Of a stretch of DNA of 6,358 bases, positions 1 to 5,422 are shown in pieces. The stretch covers positions 1 through 6,358 of the forward strand of contig JAPLMV010000128.1 of the NCBI GenBank assembly GCA_026386835.1, given 5' to 3'. The stretch's first letter is position 1. The number at the start of each line of letters is the position of its first letter. Position numbers and translations under genes: made by a program. This DNA is from Planctomycetota bacterium. Its GTDB lineage: Bacteria > Planctomycetota > Phycisphaerae > Sedimentisphaerales > Anaerobacaceae. Below the pieces are notes generated by a model. That model had not been told where the DNA came from and made no database searches. It worked only from the letters and a program-made list of their open reading frames with translations.

Positions 1-1
1 A

Positions 2-193
2 GCAGCATCGTCAGGATTTTATAAATCGCCTTGGGGAAATCATCCGACCTTGCAGATTCTCACCATCGAAGAACTTTTGGCAGGCAAATCAATAAACTAC
101 CCCGCACCGCAGCAAGTCAATGTTACATTCAAAAAAGCCCCGAAAGCCAAAGGCAAAAAATTGCAAACATCGCACTTTAAATTTAAAGAGTAA
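2..193 (+). CDS. Site-specific DNA methyltransferase, C-terminal end (5' part outside window)
   Basis: An open frame enters from the left edge and stops at TAA 191-193, giving 63 residues. It contains FYKSPWGNHPTLQILTIEEL followed by a LLAGK step, a proline-containing stretch and a basic tail. The 'GFY.SP.......LQILTIEELL.GK....P' pattern is one I recognise from the extreme C-terminus of site-specific DNA methyltransferases of the N-4/N-6 methylase type, the Mod-like enzymes that methylate bases for restriction-modification or related systems. The catalytic part (DPPY and FxGxG motifs) lies outside the window, so the enzyme class rests on this tail alone. The next gene starts 16 bp after the stop on the same strand, so the two are probably co-transcribed. 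Confidence 0.72.
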   Translation, partial: AASSGFYKSPWGNHPTLQILTIEELLAGKSINYPAPQQVNVTFKKAPKAKGKKLQTSHFKFKE

Positions 194-199
194 AAAAAT

Positions 200-205
200 A
201 GGAGG
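200..205 (+). promoter_or_regulatory. Shine-Dalgarno site that fixes the start at 210
   Basis: AGGAGG lies four bases before ATG 210 and is a full match to the anti-Shine-Dalgarno sequence. The frame is open upstream to an ATG at 120, but that extension runs through the methyltransferase tail in another frame and has no such site, so 210 is taken as the start. Confidence 0.85.
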
Positions 206-209
206 TTTT

Positions 210-1028
210 ATGGCACAGCTTGCTGGATTTAATCTTCAATCCTTAATTATTGGTTGTAAATATACACGCGCATTTTCAGTAGATAGCGTCAGTGGAATTC
301 TCGCAGATTATGTACTTGGCGAAACGGGTGCCGCAGGGAGTCCCGTTCCGAAAAAATTCTACGAAAGAATAAGATTTGGGGTAGGAATGGTGGAACTCCT
401 TGATAAAGAAGAAACACATCATTTTACAGTTACTAGAGATGCTATGGTATTAATTGAGAGTACCAAGCAGATGGCCCAATCGTTAGAAGATACCGACAGA
501 TGCTTTGCTCTCGCAAAGCATCTAATACCAGGATCTCTCGCGCTAATAAAAAAACCGAAAGCCATAAATCTTGGAATAGTCTGGCAGTTTACTAAAACTT
601 CAACAAAGGAACGTGAAAGGTTTGCTCATCCAGCGGCCGAAGCGTTAGTAAATAAGCTCACAAAGTTTAATCTGAAACCCATAGAACACCCATCCGATAT
701 GAATCTTCGAATGTCATTTAGAAAACAGACGGAAGAGGGGCATGTGCAACAGGATGTTAATGATTATCTAAATATTAACTTGCACATCAGGGACGCAGCT
801 ATTAACGAGTTATGGCCGATAGAACCTATAGAAAAGGAATATGATTGGGACCAAGAAACACGCATTGCTACGATTAGTGTGGATATGCAAAGAGTGTTTG
901 ACCCAAGAATACCGTTAACTGCTGATTTGATCACAGCACATTGGGAATACTGTAATCGGCAAATGGAAGGACGTATTAGTCAATTACTTGGAGAAGTGGG
1001 TTTTGGCAAAGAATCAGACAAGAACTAG
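210..1028 (+). CDS. Unrecognised 272-residue soluble protein downstream of a DNA methyltransferase
   Basis: This is a complete gene from ATG 210 to TAG 1026-1028, behind a strong ribosome binding site. I do not recognise the family. No signal peptide or membrane segment is visible, so it is probably cytoplasmic. The N-terminal half is mixed alpha/beta. The C-terminal half shows alternating strand-like stretches: GIVWQF (residues 122-127), NLRMSF (165-170), YLNINLHIRD (186-195) and IATISVDMQRVF (219-230). It ends in a helix near 238-260 (ADLITAHWEYCNRQ). This order vaguely recalls the C-terminal part of the sporadically distributed TIGR04255 proteins, but the N-terminal motif of that family is not evident, so the link is weak. 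It lies 16 bp after the methyltransferase and overlaps the next gene by 26 bp, so the three probably form one transcript. The function is unknown; a role tied to the methyltransferase is inferred from position only. Confidence 0.85.
   Translation: MAQLAGFNLQSLIIGCKYTRAFSVDSVSGILADYVLGETGAAGSPVPKKFYERIRFGVGMVELLDKEETHHFTVTRDAMVLIESTKQMAQSLEDTDRCFALAKHLIPGSLALIKKPKAINLGIVWQFTKTSTKERERFAHPAAEALVNKLTKFNLKPIEHPSDMNLRMSFRKQTEEGHVQQDVNDYLNINLHIRDAAINELWPIEPIEKEYDWDQETRIATISVDMQRVFDPRIPLTADLITAHWEYCNRQMEGRISQLLGEVGFGKESDKN
990..993 (+). promoter_or_regulatory. GGAG ribosome binding site inside the upstream gene, supporting TTG start 1003
   Basis: GGAG sits nine bases before TTG 1003, a usual spacing, while the alternative TTG at 988 has no purine-rich site before it. 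The site and the start both lie within the last codons of the 210-1028 gene, an arrangement expected for translational coupling. Confidence 0.6.
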
Positions 1029-1605
1029 TAAAAACCACCGGACTAAATCCCGCGACGACGTTGCAGCATATGTCCAACGAATTCAATCCGCTGGTGTCGA
1101 AGGCTCAACAGATGAAAGTTTTGTTTCGGAAGCAGGGACTTTACCTGTTCGCGCAAGTGGAATGTCAGTTGGACTTGGTGACCGTCAACAAATAGACCCT
1201 CATACTGGCGAGCCAAAAGAAGAAAAAAAGAAAGAACGGAATTGGCAACTATTGGCAACATGGGCAGGAATTATTTTGATAATAGCGGGGGGAGTCGGGA
1301 CAAGTATTTATAGATTTGCGATATTAGAAACAAAAGTTGAAAATACCAGTGGCAAGATAGTTGCTATTGATGGAACACTACAAAATCTTGCTCAAAAAAC
1401 TGATAACCTCAGAGAAAGGTTAATAGTGCTTGAGGAGAGAGGCAAGAGTAAGCAACCCGATTATGCCGGAGAGATTGACTTATTAAAAAGGCAGTTGGAT
1501 GAGGTTAACAAACAAAAACTAGATGAAAAGGCAGTATTGAAGTTAATTGAGTCCGTAGATAATAGGCTAAAGGCGCTAGAATCCAAAATCTTGCCCATGA
1601 AATAG
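1003..1605 (+). CDS. Unrecognised small membrane protein: basic N-terminus, one transmembrane helix, coiled-coil tail
   Basis: Starting at TTG 1003 the product is 200 residues, beginning MAKNQTRTSK; a TTG at 988 would add five residues. Residues 1-80 are polar and probably partly disordered, ending in a charged patch (KEEKKKERN). Residues about 82-107 form one hydrophobic helix (core TWAGIILIIAGGVGTSIY). Residues about 108-200 are rich in K, E, L, D and Q with heptad-like spacing (LRERLIVLEE, IDLLKRQLDEVNKQ, LIESVDNRLKALES), which suggests a coiled coil. The basic patch before the helix suggests the N-terminus is inside and the coiled coil outside the inner membrane, by the positive-inside rule. 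No family or enzyme motif is recognised. Its start overlaps the end of the upstream gene by 26 bp, so the two are likely made together and may work as a soluble-plus-membrane pair. A probable terminator follows directly. Confidence 0.82.
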   Translation: MAKNQTRTSKNHRTKSRDDVAAYVQRIQSAGVEGSTDESFVSEAGTLPVRASGMSVGLGDRQQIDPHTGEPKEEKKKERNWQLLATWAGIILIIAGGVGTSIYRFAILETKVENTSGKIVAIDGTLQNLAQKTDNLRERLIVLEERGKSKQPDYAGEIDLLKRQLDEVNKQKLDEKAVLKLIESVDNRLKALESKILPMK

Positions 1606-1609
1606 TCTC

Positions 1610-1650
1610 GAATGGATGGGCTACTTCTCGCCCATGCGGATTCTCTTTTT
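1610..1650 (+). terminator. Probable rho-independent terminator after the plus-strand genes
   Basis: ATGGGC at 1616-1621 pairs with GCCCAT at 1630-1635 around an eight-base loop. GAAT at 1610-1613 can pair with ATTC at 1640-1643 below a small internal loop. The stem is followed by TCTTTTT at 1644-1650. It begins five bases after the stop at 1605, where the end of the plus-strand transcript is expected. The stem is short, so the call is moderate. Confidence 0.5.
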
Positions 1651-1686
1651 ACAAATCTGCGTTCAAATCTCTTTTCTTTGCTCTTC

Positions 1687-1718
1687 AAATAGTCAATATT
1701 CAATAGTAAATAGTCAAT
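1687..1718. repeat. Two exact AAATAGTCAAT copies, 21 bp apart
   Basis: AAATAGTCAAT occurs at 1687-1697 and 1708-1718, with related CAATA words between them. This is a simple A+T-rich direct repeat with no assigned function. Confidence 0.7.
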
Positions 1719-1728
1719 CCATCTTGGG

Positions 1729-1873
1729 CCAAACGCGCAGGTATCCAAAAGACAAAATCGAAATTTCTAAAAAAATTTTCACCATTTTTAACTCCTTATT
1801 TTACAATTACTTATGACCTTTCTTCGTGAACTTCGTGCCTTCGTGGTGAGCTTTTTTTGTACCAAACGCGCAG
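1729..1873. repeat. Exact 12-bp direct repeat CCAAACGCGCAG bounding about 120 bp
   Basis: CCAAACGCGCAG occurs at 1729-1740 and again at 1862-1873. The copies are 133 bp apart and identical, with no match beyond the 12 bases. They are more G+C-rich than the DNA between them. They could be copies of a dispersed genomic repeat or the edges of a small inserted segment; nothing gene-like lies between them. Confidence 0.75.
1822..1845 (+). repeat. Triple CTTCGTG motif
   Basis: CTTCGTG starts at 1822, 1831 and 1839, followed by GTGAGC and a T-run at 1852-1858. Stacked CTTCGTG words of this type occur, as I recall, in intergenic regions of many environmental bacterial genomes; their function is not known to me. 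Confidence 0.65.
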
Positions 1874-1922
1874 CTTCGCCCCTTTATAGAGAGACGTAGT
1901 TTTTCTGCGCCTCGTTCGGAGT

Positions 1923-1938
1923 ACAGGTTTTAACCTGT
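1923..1938. repeat. Perfect 7-bp inverted repeat ACAGGTT/AACCTGT
   Basis: ACAGGTT at 1923-1929 and AACCTGT at 1932-1938 are exact reverse complements separated by TT. The tight spacing suits a palindromic dispersed repeat or a protein-binding site better than an RNA hairpin, which needs a longer loop. Confidence 0.65.
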
Positions 1939-1969
1939 CTTCTCTGTATGAAGTTTGTTTTGAACATTT

Positions 1970-2009
1970 ATCCGCCGTACCTGTGGTGAGCTTGTCGAAC
2001 CAGGCGGAT
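1970..2009. repeat. Inverted repeat ATCCGCC/GGCGGAT around a GAGCTTGTCGAACC core
   Basis: ATCCGCC at 1970-1976 is the exact reverse complement of GGCGGAT at 2003-2009. The inner 26 bases include GGTGAGCTTGTCGAACC (1985-2001). The reverse strand of this core reads GGTTCGACAAGCTCACC, a type of sequence I recall as a widespread dispersed repeat in bacterial genomes. A mobile or structural repeat unit is likely; the exact family is not identified. Confidence 0.6.
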
Positions 2010-2033
2010 TTAGATTTAAAAAATTTGAATTTA

Positions 2034-2068
2034 TTTAGGATTTAGGAATTAGGATTTAGAGTTTAACC
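2034..2068 (+). repeat. Heptanucleotide tandem repeat, TTTAGGA-type, five units
   Basis: Five consecutive 7-base units start at 2034, 2041, 2048, 2055 and 2062. The first two are exactly TTTAGGA, the third ATTAGGA, then TTTAGAG and TTTAACC, so the array decays to the right. It reads as a simple sequence repeat formed by slippage. Confidence 0.75.
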
Positions 2069-2110
2069 TTATATATGAAAGGAACTTATGACAAATATGT
2101 GGTCTCAACT

Positions 2111-2244
2111 CTGGTGTCTTCTGACGTACGTTGGACATACTTTGGAGTATCTTTGAAGTGCTTTGGAATGTATTTGGATGCTCTCTGATGCGAGCAGACG
2201 CGAACTGTCGTGAGCTGATGACAACTGGTGACATTGGAGTTCCA
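2111..2244. repeat. Degenerate array of 13 units of about 10.25 bp, consensus YTGRNG
   Basis: Units begin at 2111, 2121, 2131, 2142, 2153, 2163, 2174, 2185, 2195, 2205, 2215, 2225 and 2234. Twelve begin with CTG or TTG; the one at 2195 begins with CAG. Every YTG in this stretch falls on this register and none lies between. Unit lengths of 9, 10 or 11 average 10.25, close to one turn of B-DNA. The second half of each unit varies (for example GTGTCTT, GACATAC, ATGCGAG). The unit starts fall in all three reading frames, so a repeated protein does not explain the pattern. It lies just beyond the stop of the AsmA-like gene. Its function is unknown; a phased binding platform, a curved segment or a decayed tandem repeat are all possible. 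Confidence 0.65.
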
Positions 2245-2261
2245 TTTACGGCAGGTGTATC

Positions 2262-5200
2262 CTATTTTTTTGTGCCGAGAATTCCAAGCGTATCCTGTAT
2301 AAGAGGAAGCGGGGTTGTTTTTATCTGCGGGTCGGAGATATTCCCGCTTACGTCCACCCTCACAACCGCACCCCGCAGGCTGTCGGTCAGCGACTGCAAA
2401 GGTCCCGGCTCAGCCGTTGCCAGCCGATTACCTCTTGCCGTGAGAACCAGCTCGACATTTTGATTTTGCAGATTCAGCGACCCTGAGCCTTTAAAGGCAA
2501 CCGCCTGGCCAGACAGGTCAAAATTTTCAATGGACACCTTTTCATCCTTTATATAGGAATCGATAAGCATCCTGTCGAATATAAAATCCTTCGGCTCGGT
2601 CAGGTTCAATATGTACAACAGCTTTGCCAGCGGCGATGCCTGGCCGACCTCCATATTTTTTATATCCAGCATACACCTGCCCAGTCTCGAAGAATCGCCG
2701 CCGAATTGCCCGCCTATGCTCAGCGTCCCCGCCAGTTCACCGTTTGTATAATTGTTTAAGGCCTGTCCGCTTGATAAGCTGCCTGACAAAAACTCCTGTA
2801 AGTTAATGTTATTGAAGCCTATCTGCATCGCATATTTCGGCCCTTTCTCAGCCAACTGCTTCAATTCAAGCTTTCCTGTAATGATGCCGCCGTAACAGCC
2901 AGCGACTAAATTTTCTGACGCCCATTTTCTCTCAACTTTGTCGTAAATTATATCCGCCCGCAGATTAGTTAATGATTTACCTCTGATTTTCATGCTGTCG
3001 GCAGTAAAGGCGGCCTTTACCTCGCTCAAACCATCGCCTGTTTTATATCCGCCCCTTATTTCCATCACTGCATCCAGTCCGCTTATCGCAGGCGACATAT
3101 TGAAACTGCAGCCCTTTAGTTTTGCGGTGCCTGCAAAATTAATATTTTTTCCGCTGTTCGGCTCAGACGAAATTTTTATATCCTCAAAATTCAGGTCGAG
3201 TTTTCCTGTCGGTGAGAGTTTTTGATACATCGTCTTAATACTTTCCGGCATCGCAACGCCGATTCGTTCATCCAGGGCAATATCATTTGCACAGACCGTA
3301 AACCACCCGTCCCGCAGGGCATCATTGACCATATTGAGCCGGCCGTTCATTTTTATCACAGGTGTATTTGTATCCGTCTGAATATTTCCTGCCGGCGTCG
3401 CGGTGATATTATTGAAGCTGATGCCGTTTGGCGTTATCGTCAGCCGGCCTGTGATGTCTTTTAAGGGATATGGATACTTCTCGTAGTTTATGCTGTTGTT
3501 CAGGCAGTTGAGATTTATGGCATAGTCAAGCAGGGTATTGCCTTCGGTTTTACTAAATTGCGCATTTAGATTTACCCTGCCCTTTGCCTGAAGCTCTGTA
3601 ACGACTTTTGCCGCCGAATCGGGCAGCATACAGAGCATTTCCTCATTTAGTTCCATTTGCTCGCTTTTGACCAACATACTGTAGAGACCTTCGTTGCTGT
3701 CCTTAACGGTCCAGATTCGTCCTGTCATCGACACCCTGTTTTTGGCAGCAGGTTCATTTGTCTCCGGCATGGTAACAGCCCGCACTTCTTTATTAGACAT
3801 TGAGGCGGCAAATTTCGAATCCAGCGGAAAGTTATCGGCTTTTACTGCGACATCGTATACCGGCTGCGGAGCACTGAGGCCGACCGCTTTGCCGTTGAAT
3901 GTTATTGTCCCGTCATCCACATGCGAAACAACATCGATAAAACTTAAACCGTCGTTCTCGAACAATAATTTTCCCGTCAGGTTTCTCAATGGATAAGGCA
4001 GACCCTGATACGCCGCCTGTATATTAAGCAGCTCCACCGTTAATGCGCTTTTCGTATCGGTTCCCGACAGACAGCTAAGGTCATAATCAATGGCTACGCG
4101 GCCATGCGGCGAGAAACTCGTCCAAAGCCGCCTCTGGTCTTTATCGAGTGCATTATACAAATCATTATCAAGTACCATATTGTCGCTTTTAATCTCAAAA
4201 TGGTACTTCCCGTCAGCCCCGAATCCTTTGGACCAGCCGTTAAAGACAAGTTCGACGTCGCCGTGCCTGCCGTGCAGTTCGTTGAGCGTCACGCCTTTTT
4301 CAGTAAAAGCCGCCTGTCCTGTGATATGCTCGACCGGATATGGAAAATCGCGGTAGGAAATCGAAACGTCCTTGCAGTATACCTTGCCTGCGAGCGTGGC
4401 CTTATTTAGCTGGTCCAGGTTGCCTGCTGCACGAAATTCGATGCCCGCATATCCCCTGAGCCGGCACTGGTCGAAAAATTCGTTAATCGCCGTGAACAGT
4501 CCGAAGTTCGGTAAAAACGCCTGCTTCTCGGCAGCGGCTTTGCGGCTTACCGTCTTTTGTGTGCTGAACAAATCATTTATCGTGAACTGCAGGGAGAAGT
4601 TTTTGTTGGGGTCGTAGCTCATCTCTGCTGCCATTGCATCCATTTTCCATATCTGCTCTGATTCGGGTATGTTCTCCGACGAGATGCCGCCTGCTATCGT
4701 CACTTTTCCGCTTTGCCATGTGGCTGTCAGGGTGTTTTTGCGAGCAGCATCCGTCCCAGCCGTTATCATTGTGAAATTGCAGATTTCAGGCAATTCTTTT
4801 ACTGTCTCCAGTTTCGCATCAACCGAAACCGCCATAACGATTTTCGACTTTCCCTGCGAAACACTGCTGTATTGCAGCATCCCGCCCCGCAGTCCTATCA
4901 GCGGTATTTTCCCTGCCCCGCCCTTGGGAGTGATGATTTTCATCGCCGACAGATTCCAGCGGTCGCTGTCAAGGTCGTGCTGAACATCAAACACAAAATC
5001 CCTGATGGTTATTTTTTTAAGCTCAGGCCTGAGTATTATCAAACTGCCTATCCCGAATCGTGCGTAAACAATCCTTGCCCTGAGTATCGCATCGTCATAG
5101 CTCGATTCATAATCCGGCTTTATCACAAGGTCTCTGATAAGAACAGACCCGTTAAGGCTTAAATCGACTGATTTAGTCGTTATCCTGGTGTTTGTCAGCT

Positions 5201-5354
5201 CCCCGATTTGCGCAATGGCGATTCTGCACAAAATACGTCCCACGATATTGAACAAAAGTATTAAAAGAGCGGATAAAATCAATCCTTCGATAAACCGGTG
5301 AAGAATTTTTCTGCCCCCTCCACTTCTGATGGATTCGTTCAAATTTAATGGCAT
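2262..5354 (-). CDS. AsmA-like envelope protein (1030 residues)
   Basis: The protein has a basic N-terminus, one membrane helix at residues about 21-43 (FIEGLILSALLILLFNIVGR), then a long beta-rich region expected in the periplasm. After the helix comes an AsmA-style opening, TRITTKSVDLSLNGSVLIRD (56-75). Three related modules follow, each with a PYP-containing turn, then ITG or LTG and a strand: residues 331-372 (FPYPVEHITG), 445-488 (LPYPLRNLTG) and 621-672 (YPYPLKDITG). Before the second and third, and again near 693-766 without PYP, lies a segment with a leucine-rich helix and a G+(V/L)-(D/N) strand. Residues about 870-1010 match the AsmA-like C-terminal region: ELAGTLSIGGQFGGD, LAKLLYILNL and VDVSGNISDPQIKTTPLPL. 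AsmA, YhdP and TamB relatives are inner-membrane-anchored bridges linked to phospholipid transport or outer-membrane assembly; the exact role here is inferred. ATG 5354 has no clear Shine-Dalgarno site. purD lies 68 bp upstream on the same strand. Confidence 0.85.
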   Translation of the reverse strand: MPLNLNESIRSGGGRKILHRFIEGLILSALLILLFNIVGRILCRIAIAQIGELTNTRITTKSVDLSLNGSVLIRDLVIKPDYESSYDDAILRARIVYARFGIGSLIILRPELKKITIRDFVFDVQHDLDSDRWNLSAMKIITPKGGAGKIPLIGLRGGMLQYSSVSQGKSKIVMAVSVDAKLETVKELPEICNFTMITAGTDAARKNTLTATWQSGKVTIAGGISSENIPESEQIWKMDAMAAEMSYDPNKNFSLQFTINDLFSTQKTVSRKAAAEKQAFLPNFGLFTAINEFFDQCRLRGYAGIEFRAAGNLDQLNKATLAGKVYCKDVSISYRDFPYPVEHITGQAAFTEKGVTLNELHGRHGDVELVFNGWSKGFGADGKYHFEIKSDNMVLDNDLYNALDKDQRRLWTSFSPHGRVAIDYDLSCLSGTDTKSALTVELLNIQAAYQGLPYPLRNLTGKLLFENDGLSFIDVVSHVDDGTITFNGKAVGLSAPQPVYDVAVKADNFPLDSKFAASMSNKEVRAVTMPETNEPAAKNRVSMTGRIWTVKDSNEGLYSMLVKSEQMELNEEMLCMLPDSAAKVVTELQAKGRVNLNAQFSKTEGNTLLDYAINLNCLNNSINYEKYPYPLKDITGRLTITPNGISFNNITATPAGNIQTDTNTPVIKMNGRLNMVNDALRDGWFTVCANDIALDERIGVAMPESIKTMYQKLSPTGKLDLNFEDIKISSEPNSGKNINFAGTAKLKGCSFNMSPAISGLDAVMEIRGGYKTGDGLSEVKAAFTADSMKIRGKSLTNLRADIIYDKVERKWASENLVAGCYGGIITGKLELKQLAEKGPKYAMQIGFNNINLQEFLSGSLSSGQALNNYTNGELAGTLSIGGQFGGDSSRLGRCMLDIKNMEVGQASPLAKLLYILNLTEPKDFIFDRMLIDSYIKDEKVSIENFDLSGQAVAFKGSGSLNLQNQNVELVLTARGNRLATAEPGPLQSLTDSLRGAVVRVDVSGNISDPQIKTTPLPLIQDTLGILGTKK

Positions 5355-5422
5355 TTATTTGTGTATGCCCCACAAGTATGTAGTCTGAATTTATTCAATC
5401 TTCATTCCACAATTTTGCATTT
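5355..5422 (-). other. Short spacer between purD and the AsmA-like gene
   Basis: The 68-bp A+T-rich gap holds no terminator-like stem with a T-run and no convincing -35/-10 pair. It contains a short palindrome on the minus strand, TGAATAAATTCA (five pairs, two-base centre). Read-through from purD is therefore likely, though a weak promoter cannot be excluded. Confidence 0.4.

Larger units (their letters stand above)
1606..2261. other. 656-bp gene-free spacer between converging gene blocks
   Basis: No open frame here has a convincing start, composition or protein-like sequence. The left half is A+T-rich and low in complexity. The spacer holds the terminator at 1610-1650 and the repeats listed separately. 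It also holds an imperfect nine-pair stem, GAGACGTAG 1891-1899 with CTGCGCCTC 1905-1913, with one mismatch, one G-T pair and a loop of five T. Both flanking gene blocks end here. No clear terminator is visible for the minus-strand block. No tRNA or transposase remnant was seen. Confidence 0.7.

Noticed and set aside
120..209. Upstream extension of the 272-residue protein to ATG 120
   Set aside because: It overlaps the methyltransferase tail in another frame, is unusually basic, and lacks a ribosome binding site, while ATG 210 has AGGAGG four bases before it.
1043..1261. Minus-strand frame of 72 codons within the coiled-coil membrane protein gene
   Set aside because: It is antisense to a gene with clear membrane-helix and coiled-coil patterning and has no ribosome binding site support.
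2088..2156. Small plus-strand frame of 22 codons (MTNMWSQLWCLLTYVGHT...) after GGAAC
   Set aside because: It has a passable start, but it is very short, runs into the phased repeat array and points into the end of the converging gene; no independent support.
2049..2234. Minus-strand frame of 61 codons after the AsmA-like gene
   Set aside because: It is made almost wholly of the phased repeat array and heptanucleotide repeat, and its protein shows no coherent pattern.
2111..2244. CRISPR array
   Set aside because: Units are only 9-11 bases and degenerate, with no repeat-spacer alternation and no cas genes in the window.
4713..5162. Plus-strand frame of 149 codons opposite the AsmA-like gene
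   Set aside because: It is antisense to a well-supported coding region, as are the other plus-strand frames between 2262 and 5354; its composition looks like a reverse-strand shadow.
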